From Pseudofabraea citricarpa (lineage: Eukaryota; Ascomycota; Leotiomycetes; Helotiales; Dermateaceae): a DNA stretch of 64,000 nt. The DNA is taken from contig JAPWGK010000005.1 in assembly GCA_029641185.1 (NCBI GenBank), positions 2,294,001 to 2,358,000 on the forward strand, written 5' to 3'. Positions 49,201-58,923 of this stretch are shown here, in pieces (position 1 is the first letter of the stretch; every line of letters begins with the position of its first letter). The notes beneath the pieces were generated by a model that was given only the letters and a program-made list of their open reading frames with translations, did not search any database and was not told the origin of the DNA. Both the position numbers and the translations under genes were made by a program.

Positions 49201-49289
49201 AGTAGAGGAATGAACACAGCGAGGTAGACGATTGTCGTTATGATGCTGACTGGCCACGGCGTGAAACCGAGGGGGTTGGAGACTCGCAT
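46233..49289 (-). CDS. Vacuolar membrane zinc protease, M28 family, Pff1-like
   Basis: A single exon of 1018 aa. After a first membrane segment (about residues 12-34) the luminal M28 peptidase domain has the metal ligands in NAHFDSVSTGFGATDDGVGV (His/Asp, about 210-225), the catalytic Glu pair in NNGEEDGLYGARAF (about 258), LEGAG and the downstream His of SQYHTDHDDTKH (about 361). It is followed by a block of about eight further membrane segments with an acidic cytosolic loop (about 610-680), then a C-terminal luminal domain with CGIRFD. This is the architecture of yeast Pff1 (YBR074W), a vacuolar membrane metalloprotease. It is the largest single-exon gene in the window. All metal-ligand motifs are present. 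Confidence 0.93.
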   Translation of the reverse strand: MRVSNPLGFTPWPVSIITTIVYLAVFIPLLIIHGTVPSAPKNPTPVSGINLTEAWLDLQELSNGYHPFNSRRNDVVRNWLLKRIGEILDNNNAIWKAEGVEQQYAQGVTSDFVESQDLTWGPPKETSMDGELRARSALKTAIVFNDLTSNYTITSVSPLRVAGRRRGSSAYFEGNNIIVYIRGSDDEEGEWWGAKSYSTEKTHGRGGVLVNAHFDSVSTGFGATDDGVGVITLLQLLKYYSFEANTPKKGIVLLFNNGEEDGLYGARAFSSHPMSSFVHTFLNLEGAGAGGRATLFRSTDTEVTRAYAKAPYPFGTVVSSDGFSMGFVRSETDYVIFRAEGYRGLDVAFWEPRSQYHTDHDDTKHTSKDSLWHMLSASIETTKYLSSDTSNTFVGPRGDNAKGKVKNGKGSDGVWFDLFGGFFAVFGLRTLFAWSLSLLIASPLILMLVSYILVRKEKYYFFSGSIKPDTEDSDPVPLGGWKGAFRFPVAVVVSSAFVIGAAYLLRKFNPLIVFSSCYSVWTMSLSLFFVVFWFIMAGCNFVRPSALHRQYTIIWMFAIGWLMLVVATVYEDRFKISGGYIFVIYESAIFLAALIGFLELFALPTKSAVADHVREDNDAQDGMEALPNLGSASNGNDEDHEATETTPLVGDGEHRRSLGTSFADRYRRSVATTSEADHADDEVDEKRLPFGREQAWSAKLPAWTWVLQFLLIGPFTLIILGQVGLLLVTALDQTGTDGGPLLLPYLVVAFLSILLLLPVAPFIHRITHHIPTFLFFVFVGTLIYNLVAFPFSENNRYKAYFQQTVDLESGTSNITFAGIEHYIRDIISHIPSATGQDISCAANPSIRSGLSFCSYKGPAPNVIGNIPEGAPPEKGYKEWLSYNVTRTSKQNAARFHISGRETRTCGIRFDTPINAFRIKGAASHGKFGDDIPDSGTDQIKLWSRDWDKEWVVDVEWDVSDGKEPGDEGLEGRVVCVWSDQNKRGVIPALDEARRFAPAWTSIVKTTDGLVEGSKPFIV

Positions 49290-49792
49290 TATGTTGGCGA
49301 GAAGACAGGAATTGAGGATGACCGAATCTGTCGTTAGGGTGCCATAGATCAGATGAAGCTCTGTCTCTTATACGCAAAAGTATCAGAGTAAGGATGAAAA
49401 GAAATCCTAACAGAGAAGCTCGTGTTAATGAAGTGGGGGTGCGTCATTGAGGTCATTGCCTATTGGCGAAACCGGGGGAGCTTGAGCTTAGACCGGAGCG
49501 GGCTGACGATTTTCCGTGGAAGCTCAACCACATGCGTAGAATTCTTGGGAGTTATCCAATCATGGGCAAATTTACGATTTCTTACTCTTATGTTACTGTA
49601 TTTCAACTTCGTTTACTACTCAATTACTGTGGGAGTTTAATTTCGAGTACTTCCATTTGACTCGAGATAATTCAAGCCAATTTAGGTGCCTATCGCTGAT
49701 CAACCATCAACAAGCTACAGCTTTTCCTAACATACTGCGTCTTGGGTCATAAAGTTTTGTTGCATATCGCAAATCAAAAAATTTGGTATCTT

Positions 49793-50765
49793 GCAAAGTA
49801 CTTTGCTACTTAACACGTACGTACCATAGTCATATTCTCCGAAAGCTACCTATTTACATAAGGGTTTTGTTGCATATCGCACACTTACGAAGCGACACTA
49901 AATCTCTCTCCCTTTCATTCTACATACTGTGAAAGTCATTCTATATCAAGTTGTTTTGTTGCATATCGCAAATCGAAAATTGAAAATCGTAACTTCTTGA
50001 AAAGTACTTTCCTACTTAATGCGTACGTACCATAATTATAAGCTCCAAATGTCACTTACAGACAAGTTTTATTGCACCTCGCAAGTCGTCGAAAGTACTT
50101 TTCGACTACGTTCATGCCACAAAGAGTCCTTTAAAGGGTCTTAGTGGCGTAGCACGTTCTCAGGAACATCAGACAACGCATTCGAAAGACGTCTTCTACC
50201 AGCGCCAGAGTAAGCCTCCAAAATGGAGTTATAGTCCTAGAATTGTTTGAAATTGGCTTGCTAAAATTGGAAATTATTTTAGCTGCATATCATGCTAGCT
50301 AGCATTGTAAAAGCCGCCTCCGACGAGTATCTTCCAAAGTACTTTCGAACAGTCTTCTATATAGTGGTGGCGTGGTCTTACAACAACCGGCCACGCGAGA
50401 TTTAACTGCAGATATGCAACAAAACATGTGTGGCATCAACATATCAAGATCTTGTTGCATATCGCATACTTAAAAGAATTATGGTCTCTCTCTCTTTCGT
50501 CCGACAGCCAAAGGCTTTCTACATTGAATCGTTTTGTTGCACATCGCAAACGCCCCAGCTCGATGCTTCGAGATGCTTGGTGCTTGGAATAGTTACTGAA
50601 AGCTTCAAAGGTACTTTTGGGAAGGGCCGTATTTGGAAGGTTGGTTTTATGTCACACGCCCAACAGTAAGTATTACACTCTCTAGCTCTACGCTTAACTC
50701 GACGGCCGAGCGTGACACTCCAGGCTGATGCTTTCAGCTTCCTAAGGGTCCTTCAAACGTACTTT
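49793..50765. repeat. Palindromic AAAGTACTTT boxes interleaved with the 18-bp motif
   Basis: A perfect 14-bp palindrome GCAAAGTACTTTGC lies at 49793-49806. Further AAAGTACTTT boxes are at 50001-50010, 50092-50101 (inside GTCGAAAGTACTTTTCGAC) and 50336-50345; near versions are at about 50607 (AAAGGTACTTTT) and 50755 (AAACGTACTTT). Most are preceded by CTT and two are followed by TACGTACCATA-like text, so they belong to a longer diverged unit. Confidence 0.75.
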
Positions 50766-51080
50766 GGAAGCAGCCCATACTTGGAAGAGATCATGTCGTA
50801 GCGTACCTAGGTAGAAGGTATCTCAGCTTACTTGTCCTCGATCAAGTGTTTTGTTATATATCACAGCTTAAACAATTTTACAGCAGATTCTTATTCAACT
50901 ATCTTGTTGCATGTCGCAGCCTAAAAGCAGCTACAGTGGAATTTCTTTTAAGGCAATTCGGAATATATGCTGTGACTCTCTATTATAGGTGCGCAAATTA
51001 GTTGCGTGTTCTGATAAGCCGGATAGTACCATATTAACAACAATAGATATATAGTAGATAAATAATATTTACAGGTCTGG

Positions 51081-51727
51081 TACCGTTAAGAAATATATTT
51101 CAGAAGCTACAGAAGGATTCGCTATTCGAAAAAAAAAAAAAGTCAGATGACTATGTACCTAGGTATTCAAATTAGTTTTGTTGCACGTCGTACCAGCCAG
51201 GCTGGTTTGGAGGCTGGTTTGGAGGCTGGTTTGGATCCAGGCTGGTTTGATCGGTAATATCAGATGGTTATGTCAGCTGGTATTTACCATGTGACTGGAA
51301 TAGGTGAGTATGCGTGCTGCCCACTTTAATACCAGCCACCTGCTCAACGCGTATGAATAATTAATTATATACGTAGAGCGTATTGCGAGGCAGCACTAGT
51401 GTGTCGACAGTTTCGTGTGTCCTTTCAGCTTATATTTGTTGCATATTATACGGTCAGGAAGCAAAGATTTGCAATTAGCAAACCCTTTTATTATATATCG
51501 CAGTTTCAAATACGAACTATTAGCTCTCTTCTCCATTAAATATATAATAACAAATCACAATAAGCTTAATAACGCCTCATCTATACTTGAAGGTTGACTG
51601 TGAAAGTCTATAGTACCGTTGAGAAAGACAGTTCGGAAGCTACAGAAGAATTTTCAATTCAATAGAAGTCAGGTGATTATTATACACCGAGGTACCTATC
51701 CAGTAGAAAGTTTTGTTGCACGTCGCA
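51081..51727 (+). repeat. Two diverged copies of an about 113-bp unit ending in the 18-bp motif
   Basis: 51081-51192 and 51614-51727 share, in order, TACCGTT(A/G)AGAAA, GAAGCTACAGAAG, GAAGTCAG(A/G)TGA, an AGGTA element and AGTTTTGTTGCACGTCG. A third partial relative is near 52030 (GCGAAATATACTTCAGAAGC). So the 18-bp motif is the conserved end of a longer repeat in this part of the region. Confidence 0.65.
51200..51251. repeat. 12-bp tandem repeat GGCTGGTTTGGA, 3 plus 1 copies
   Basis: Perfect copies at 51200, 51212 and 51224, then TCCA, then a fourth near-copy at 51240. It lies directly after an 18-bp motif copy and is preceded by the complementary TACCAGCC. Confidence 0.85.
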
Positions 51728-51740
51728 AAAAAAAATGGCC

Positions 51741-51848
51741 AGTTCGCATTTTGGGCAGTTCGCATTTTGGGCAGTTCGCATTTTGGGCGGTTCGGTTTTG
51801 GACGGTTTGAATTCTGGGCGGTTTGGTTTTGGACGTTTCGATTTGGGC
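51741..51848. repeat. 14-16-bp minisatellite, 7 units
   Basis: Three perfect AGTTCGCATTTTGGGC units (51741, 51757, 51773) followed by four diverged units (51789, 51804, 51820, 51835) of 14-16 bases sharing a GTTxGxxTTxTGGxC pattern. It starts immediately after the 18-bp motif copy at 51710 and its A-run. Confidence 0.85.
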
Positions 51849-52949
51849 AGTTCTATGTATCCTTCTAGCTCATGTATGTTATATATCGTATTTATAGGAG
51901 ATAAAAAAATTTACAGTTCACACAATCTTTTATTATATATCACAGTTTGTAGCTATGACGACTTCTGTAAAAGTTTACCATGTAGAGGACTACAGAAACG
52001 TTGATATAGAGCAAAAGATAGTCCATAGTTGCGAAATATACTTCAGAAGCTAAGATACATTAACTGAAATTCGAAGGGAGATATTATAGTAGAGATGACA
52101 ATGATAGAGCTATCAAGATGTACTTGCTGTTCGGGAAGAGTAGAAGTAGAGACTAGCAAATAGTCACATACCGTCGTATGATACAGTACAAATAAGTTTT
52201 GTTGCATATCGCACCGCATATACACTATTTCATCCAAGCAACTTCATTCCGGTAACTTCATTTGGGCATTTTCCTTCGGGTATTCACGTGGTCGATTTCC
52301 AGCTGGTTCAACATCAGACCCGCACGAGTTCAGACCTCGCAGTCAGCACTCACTCACCTTTCCCAAAGCCCTGCTGTTCACTGTGCAAACTACAAAACCA
52401 TCATTGCATATGATAAATTCTATAGGCTTTCAAATCCAGCCAGCCCAATCGAGGTCCTCGGTGGCGATGTGCAGCCAGCCACTAATATAATACGGATGAG
52501 ACACTTCACGTTTCTGGAACCAAGATATCCAACAAAAGATTATACTATGAATACATGAATAATTGAGGACAAGGTCAATTGATACAAAAGGCTCCAGCAG
52601 TAAGACGTTCATAGCTAGCAAATCGGATCATATTCAGCTCTCTGTGCTTTAGTGACCATTAGGCGACGGAAGTCTGACAACATGACATAAGCGAGGGCAG
52701 ATTATTTCTCCTTCTGAACTTAAATGATATCCCCGTCGGATAGATCGTACAAGTATTCTCGGTATATGAAAAGAAGATTTAATAATCCTGATAAGATCAA
52801 CGAACTTCCCAGGAGATATAATACTAGTTAAAAATATTTTATACTTTATCAATAGAAGAACGTCAAATTTACCATCAAATCTACCAAGACCAGATTTCTA
52901 AATCCTTTAAGCCAACTCCCAAAGTGGACTCAAAGTCTCCGTTTAGTAT

Positions 52950-54777
52950 TCATGATTCATTATATTCTCCCTTAGCCCACTGTCTCAAGACGTTCTTCTG
53001 GACTTTTCCTGTCGACGTTTTTGGCAGCTCTTTGACAATCTCCACCTCTCTCGGGACCATAAACTTCGAGATGGCACTCTCGTGTTTCGCCCACGTAATA
53101 AGATCTTCTCCCTTCATGGATTTGCCCTCTTTGATTGTGATGAAAGCTTTAGGTCGCTCTCCCCAGTGTGAGTCAGGAACCGAGACGACACCTGCTTCGA
53201 GGACATCGGGATGCTGTACGAGCATGGCTTCGAGCGCAAGAGAAGAGATGTTCTCTCCACCTATTCAAGTTAGCAATTAGATTCGAATTTTGAGAGAGAG
53301 AAAAAGAGGAGAACATACCACTGATAATGATGTCCTTAGCACGATCTAAAATTTGTGCACTTCCATCTGGATGCCAAACAGCTAAATCTCCAGAATGTAA
53401 TGCTCCGCCAGCAAATAACTTTTGCGTAGCTTCTTTATCATCCAGGTACTCCTTAGCACAGAGGTTTCCATAGAAAACAATCTCACCAATCTCTTTGCCG
53501 TTCTTTTCGACATTGACCAACTCGCCCTCTGGTAGATCTGGCTTGATGATCCTGATGGGAAGCCCTGTGATAGACCCATGGCCTTGACGAGCCATGTGTG
53601 CATATTTCTCCTTCAAAGGCATTGTCTCCCAGGAAGGCATATGATACCCTTTGGTGATGGGCCCGTATGTTTCTGTTAGACCGTACACATGAACGGGGAA
53701 GAGGTTAAGATTGGTCATCTGCTCAAAAAGATGGGCAGTTGGCGGACTCGCTGCAACAGTAACTCTGACTGGTTCATCAAGTCTCTCTGCTTCCTTCGCA
53801 GCACAGAGAAGGGTATTTACTGTTGGAGCGGCATTGAAATGGGTTATGTGTTCTGTCTTCAGAAGCTTCCAGATCAGTGGGTAGTCGATCTTCCTCAAAC
53901 AATAATGGGTTCCTCGAACTGCTGTCACGGCCCATGGAAAGGTCCATCCTAAAATCCTGTCAACAAGTACTCCATCATTTCAAATACTGTACGTACCAAC
54001 AGCGTGGAACATTGGTAACGTCCACAGGTATCCACATCTGCCAGTATGGTAATTCATGCCAGACTCAATGATATTCGCGATGGCGGCAAGATAAGCACCA
54101 CGATGTGTATACACAACGCCTTTTGGTTTCGCTGTGGTTCCACTGGTGAATGGTATAGCAATCATGGAATCCTCATCCTGGATCCTCTCACTTTCTAATC
54201 CATCCCATCCTTTGGCACCAGTTCTAATGTCGATTTTCAGGCCCTGTAGAATTGCATCATCGAAGGGTCCACTCAATTCTCCCTCTGTGGCATCTGTATC
54301 AGAATCTATAACCAAAGGCACGTTCGGTCGGCTCTTCTTAAAATCATCTAATAAATGCACGAACTCAGCATCGACAATAATCGCATCGACCTTGGCAAAC
54401 TCAAAGATGTACGCAATATCCGCCGTCTTCAATCTGTAATTGACACCGACATTGGCGGCACCGGCTGCAGCAATGCCAAAGATACACTCAAGGAAACCGG
54501 GTGTATTGGGCATTAATATGCCTACCCTCTTCCAACCCTTCTCTCGCAGAAAGTATGCCAGTCCACGAGCTCGGTCGGCGAACTCAGCATAAGTCCTCCG
54601 CAAGGTCTGCCCGTTGGCGGTGATATGGTAGATGGCTTCAGCATCAGGTTCGATTTGCGCAGCACGTTGCAAGAAGAAAGTCGGTGATAATTGATGGATA
54701 TGATTGTTCGATGGAGGCACTGGGTGTGACTTAAAATGCGCAAGCACTGTTTGAAGACGAGAAGTAGGCGGGGACAT
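52950..54777 (-). CDS. AMP-binding acyl-CoA synthetase
   Basis: Three exons: 54777-53997, 53948-53319 and 53260-52950 (introns 48 and 58 nt), encoding 573 aa. The P-loop-like ATP motif is TSGTTAKPKG (about residues 211-220), YGLTETYGP (about 347) contributes to AMP binding, SGDLAVWHPDG carries the hinge-proximal Asp and TSTGKVQK near the C terminus supplies the catalytic Lys. This is the ANL superfamily pattern of medium-chain or aryl acyl-CoA synthetases: ATP, carboxylate and CoA to acyl-CoA, AMP and pyrophosphate. The C terminus (GEYNES) is not a peroxisomal SKL signal, so a cytosolic or mitochondrial location is more likely. Start ATG 54777 is the first ATG of the frame. Acyl chain preference cannot be read. 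Confidence 0.9.
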
Positions 54778-56063
54778 GTTTGCTATGCTGAAGAAGAAGA
54801 GGGACGGACCCCTTGAGTTCGGCGCTGAGGTTGTTGAGGAATAGCCGTCAACGAATGCGGGGTTCTGCAAGTAATACAAATGCTACAAGCTCCAAGCCAC
54901 ATTCAAGTGATAAGCTTTTTGACGAGGAGAAAGAATGGAGGAGGGACGATTGTATTCATCGAGTCTCCCCTCATCTTTTAAGCAAGAAAGAGAGCTTTGC
55001 ATGCATTATGGCTTACATCACAAGGAGCAGGTTGACTCCGGCTAATGAGAGCTCTCGGATTTCCTCTCCCCCGGCTGTGGGGTAATGATTCGATAGCTTG
55101 GCTCCCGAGGCTAGAGCTACGGTACAGCACTGACTCGCCCTAGAAGCACCTAAGAGGCTGAAGAGCCCGGTAACGGCTTTACAAGAAGCAGGAGGAGCTC
55201 GGAAAGCTCATATTACCTAGAGTAGGTAATGAACAGCATGTCAAACAAGGCTGAGATGACCAACCACCCCCCCCAACACAGCACATTAGAGCAGCAGACC
55301 CCCCAACCGTTCTGGCGCAGCATACGAACCCCGCTTCAAGAAGCCAACTCGTCAATCGAGATAAATACATGCAGACACGAGTGTCAGGTGAAGTATGAGT
55401 GTCACATGGGGGGACCTTTGTCCACACCTACCAAAGCCTCACCAAGGTCAAGCTCAGTCAAGTATCATGACGTCGAAAATATAGTGAGAACACTGATGGG
55501 CTTTCACCATAGGATGATAGATTACACTCCGTGGTAGAAAGGCATCTTTGAGGGGTGATGTGAATGGCATGTAGCAGGCGAGCAGGATCAAGGTTCGGCA
55601 TTGGATGGATCGATGCATGGCTCCTCATACCTTTTCACGGACACGGCTGTTTGCGGAAACTGGAGAAGACAACTGGTATGACAATGCCAATTGTTTATCA
55701 AAAGAAGCCACGACAAAGTCATGTCGAGAGAACAAAGTACGCCTGGTTCCGGTTCCCATCACATTTTATCTCCATCATTATCACCATCATTTTGCTTTTG
55801 ACCCCATCAACATACTTATTCTAGGATTTCATTTTCCCTACGAGCGTTGACCAGATAGAAAGCTATACACAGAAGAGTCCCCTGCCATATCAGCATTTAA
55901 TTTTTCCGATGCAGCTTCCCTCCCGTCCATGTGTGTGTTTGTCGAGAAACAGCCTTGGGTCTTCCCTTTGGGGTCGACAAAGCATTGACGCATAAAGAAA
56001 ACAAGAACAGCCCGACCAACCAACCAACCCCAGATATCGCACGGAAGAATCAGATCAGGAAGT
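54778..56063. other. Intergenic between acyl-CoA synthetase and rpl16
   Basis: Holds the promoter of the synthetase and the 3' flank of rpl16. A C-run lies near 55267. Small frames present (55229-55537, 55564-55824) have no domains. Nothing else seen. Confidence 0.45.
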
Positions 56064-57026
56064 TTAGTAGCCGTACTCAGCCAATTGCTTCTTGGTCTTC
56101 TCATCAACCTTTGCGCTCTTCTGGGCGTCAGAGAGTTGTCTTCTGGCTGCCTTCTTGCGTTCATAATAGGCGGAACTCTTGACTTTTCTGCGCTCCTCAA
56201 GTCTGCGAGACACGTTAGCATTGATCCAGACCCGATTCCATTTGGTACTGACCTTGCAACAACGTCTTGGTACTTCCAGCCAACCTCGTGACTCAGTCTA
56301 CCAACAGTGCAGTACTTGCGTCCTGGCTTCAATCTCAACACTCTCAAAGCCTGGGGAACCACAACTCTCTTGACTTTGTCGTATGGTGGTGGGACACCCT
56401 CGAAGACCTTAAGTCTCTCCATAGCGGCGGCACCACGGGCGGTCTTGTGGGGAATCATGCCACGGACGGTCTTGTAAAAGATTCGGGATGGGGCACGGAA
56501 ATGGAAAGGACCTGTGATGCCGAGTCAGATACAATTTCATCTCCTCGCTCGTTGCCAATATGGCTGCTGATGGGGTAGCTGCTTACCTCCTCGGGTTGGG
56601 TTGTATCTGGTCATCTTTCTCAGATAGGCGTGGTACTTTACTGTTGTCGAATACTTGTTAGCCTCATGCTTTTCCCAATTCCCATTCCTGCGCCAGATTG
56701 ATTCTGCTTCCAACTCCACACGCAGCCTCGATCAAGGGGTAGCACATACGCTTAGCTCTGAAGAACTCTCCAGAGATGTTCAAGGCCTCTGTTCGTACAA
56801 CTACGATCTTCTGGCCGTTGAGGAGCTGCTTAGCCACGGTGCTGGCCAGCCGACCAAGGAGGTGGCCCTTGCCATCAATAGTGATCTAAGTAGTAACACC
56901 TGTCAGCCATCCGCCTATCCCAAAAGTCCCAAGTTCCATTGCGAAAGATTCCATGTCGATGCGCAGTGGTGGTGGGAATTGCGCGACGGGACTCGAAGAA
57001 CTTACGACTGGCTCGAAGGTCGACAT
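56064..57026 (-). CDS. rpl16: 60S ribosomal protein uL13 (L13a/Rpl16)
   Basis: Five exons: 57026-57006, 56885-56750, 56640-56587, 56511-56253 and 56202-56064 (introns 120, 109, 75 and 50 nt), encoding 202 aa, the normal eukaryotic length. It begins [20 protein letters not shown], passes [20 protein letters not shown] and [20 protein letters not shown] and ends KKQLAEYGY, all diagnostic of uL13. It is a structural component of the large ribosomal subunit. The dense introns near the 5' end are usual for ribosomal protein genes in filamentous ascomycetes; I did not find a box C/D snoRNA in them but could not search thoroughly. Every exon phase agrees. Confidence 0.97.
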
Positions 57027-57771
57027 CCTGTCCTACTTCACTGGGTTATGAGAAGACGGATGTTGTAAGGTCGTCGGTGTCCTCTACCTTCGTGATGGTT
57101 GAGGTTTGTCGTTGGTCGTGTTTGGATCTTAAGATTCGCTCCAAATTTTGAGAAAGGCACAATGTGGGCGAAGGTGGGAACTAGCGAGACACGTGACCAT
57201 TACTTCGCGGCGGGTTAGAGCGGATCTCGGTTGCGGGTAAACGAAGCGCCGTGCGGGAGACTAGAAGACTAGGGCTAAACCTGTGGATTCGTCACGATGT
57301 TGTTGATGAGCAGTAAGAGAACTGGTAGGTGAGCTTTTTCATCGGTCTTCTCGCAGTCAATGCATTTATGATGAAATCAATGGGAGTTAAATCAGCATGG
57401 GCTTCGTTGGAAACCATCAACACTCATCAATCTGTAGCGAGAAGGGGATGCAGCAGACTGCTATTCGCGAGCTCCAAGTGCCTGGCAGATCACATTGAGA
57501 CCACAGCAGACACCAGTCATGTTCAGCGGCATTTCTGAGAAGATATATTGACAATGTACAAGCAATCCAGCTACTGGGTTTCACTCTATGACTGTTATCC
57601 TATCCAGCCTGCTGTCTAAGCTCGCAATAACGCCTTGCTGGAAACGACCACAAGCAACAAAACTCCACCTCTAGCAGCGGTTGCATCAACCGAAACATGC
57701 AAATGCAGTCAGTCATCAGTGCAAGTAAATTCGTAAAGTCTTTCCCAAGACGTCCTTTGAAGCGAAATTAA
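57027..57771. other. Intergenic: rpl16 promoter and BAG gene 3' flank
   Basis: Mixed-composition DNA between two minus-strand genes. No coding frame or repeat I can support. I see no clear core promoter. Confidence 0.45.
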
Positions 57772-58923
57772 CTATTCAGCCATCTTTGCATCCAATCCAC
57801 TTAGTACTCCTTGCGTCTCTCTGACCAAGTCCTTTCTCTTCTGCCGAGCCTCGTCATTGCCCTCGGTTTCCACAGCGTCCAACTTCAGCAAGACCTCATT
57901 CATAATGGTCTCGCTCAATCTCTTGTGCTCGAAATCTTTCTTCTTCGGGTCGGTTGGGGGTGCTAAGGTGAATTGCACACAGAGAGGTAGGATCTTCGTG
58001 TGGAAATGAGACGAAATGGCTTGTAACTTCTCGATTGCCGTCTTTGGGACAGCCTGTGGGGTAGGAGAAACGGTTCGTGAGTTGGTGGAAGATGCTCCCG
58101 CCCCATCAACAGAGGGTGGTGAAAGGTTGCCCTCGCCCTTCTTCTTTCCCTTCTTCTTCGACTTCTTCTTGGTCCTCCGCTTTCCCAAGAAATTCGTGCT
58201 TACTTCTTCGCTTCCCGAGTCTGAATCGCTCCCATCTTGGCCATCACCCACAATGCACAGGATCTCCGACTCGTTCTTGAGATTGTAATCGCGGCATGGC
58301 GCATAATCGTCCTTCAATTGCTTCCCCTTGTATAGCAACTTCAACTTCTTTCCTTTGGAGTCGGGCAAATCCATAACCGCGGCAGCTCGCTCCCGTACGT
58401 CTCGCACCTGCAACTTTCCATCTCCGATGCTGTATGCGGGAAACTTGACGGGGTAAGTAATGCCTTTGTTCTTGATCAGCAGCACGTCGTCTTCTTCTTG
58501 TCCCAGCGATGGTGGGTGTCGTGTTTGGGGATCATATGTTCTTCTGGGCTCGGCCAAGTCCTCGGAGGTAATGTATGAAAAATCCTCGTCGGTCACATTG
58601 GGAGGATGTTGTCTCGCGCCGAAAGGAGAGAGTCTTGCACCCTGCCCGCCCCAGAAACTCGAGCCCCAGCGGCTCATCGAGACGGCAGCGGTTAGAACTA
58701 AGAGGAGACTGCCGGCGAGAGCAGTGGGTGGTACGGAATCGAGGTGGGTATGCTTTGCGGCGGATCGCAGGTATTCTTGAGCCGGTTCGGGGAGTTGAAG
58801 GTAGGCTTTATGGAGCTGGATTATGACGTTGTTGAGGTAGCCTTGCAAAGAGTCAGGAAGGCGTTGTGTTATTGCAGATGTAGACAGGGTGGCACCTTGC
58901 GATGCCACAGCGCTGGAAGCCAC
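57772..58923 (-). CDS. Membrane-anchored UBL-BAG cochaperone (Snl1/Bag102-like)
   Basis: A single exon of 383 aa. One hydrophobic segment (about residues 66-83, [16 protein letters not shown]) follows an amphipathic N terminus. A ubiquitin-like domain lies about 150-227 ([30 protein letters not shown]), followed by an acidic patch, a Lys-rich block [14 protein letters not shown] (about 253-266) and a C-terminal BAG domain (about 295-380: [18 protein letters not shown] ... [14 protein letters not shown] ... [16 protein letters not shown]). BAG domains release ADP from Hsp70, so this is a nucleotide-exchange cofactor probably held at the ER or nuclear envelope membrane, as in yeast Snl1 and fission yeast Bag102. 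The Lys-rich block could contact ribosomes, as for Snl1; this is an inference. Confidence 0.88.
   Translation of the reverse strand: MASSAVASQGATLSTSAITQRLPDSLQGYLNNVIIQLHKAYLQLPEPAQEYLRSAAKHTHLDSVPPTALAGSLLLVLTAAVSMSRWGSSFWGGQGARLSPFGARQHPPNVTDEDFSYITSEDLAEPRRTYDPQTRHPPSLGQEEDDVLLIKNKGITYPVKFPAYSIGDGKLQVRDVRERAAAVMDLPDSKGKKLKLLYKGKQLKDDYAPCRDYNLKNESEILCIVGDGQDGSDSDSGSEEVSTNFLGKRRTKKKSKKKGKKKGEGNLSPPSVDGAGASSTNSRTVSPTPQAVPKTAIEKLQAISSHFHTKILPLCVQFTLAPPTDPKKKDFEHKRLSETIMNEVLLKLDAVETEGNDEARQKRKDLVRETQGVLSGLDAKMAE

Larger units (their letters stand above)
49754..52213 (+). repeat. Dispersed array of an 18-bp motif, about 16 copies
   Basis: Copies of or variants on GTTTTGTTGCATATCGCA at 49754, 49864, 49953, 50066, 50448, 50531, 50848, 50901, 51175, 51433, 51485, 51710, 51873, 51927 and 52196 on the plus strand, and one reverse copy at 50411-50425. 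Four copies (49754, 49864, 49953, 52196) match the 18-mer exactly. Many variants differ by C/T or G/A changes, for example GTTATATATCACA at 50848 and TTATATATCACA at 51927. Spacing is irregular, 26-382 bases. The inner TGCATATCGCA has short TGC/GCA inverted arms. Function unknown: it could be a remnant of a larger diverged satellite or a cluster of protein-binding sites. Confidence 0.8.
49290..52949. other. 3.7 kb gene-free region with dispersed repeat array
   Basis: No frame in this stretch has protein-like features, and flanking genes (both minus strand) end outside it. It contains the motif arrays listed below and large A+T-leaning gaps. Composition becomes more A+T-rich toward 51-52 kb. 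Confidence 0.7.

Noticed and set aside
49754..52213. CRISPR array
   Set aside because: Repeat copies are 18 bp, diverged, irregularly spaced and in a eukaryotic nuclear context with no cas genes.
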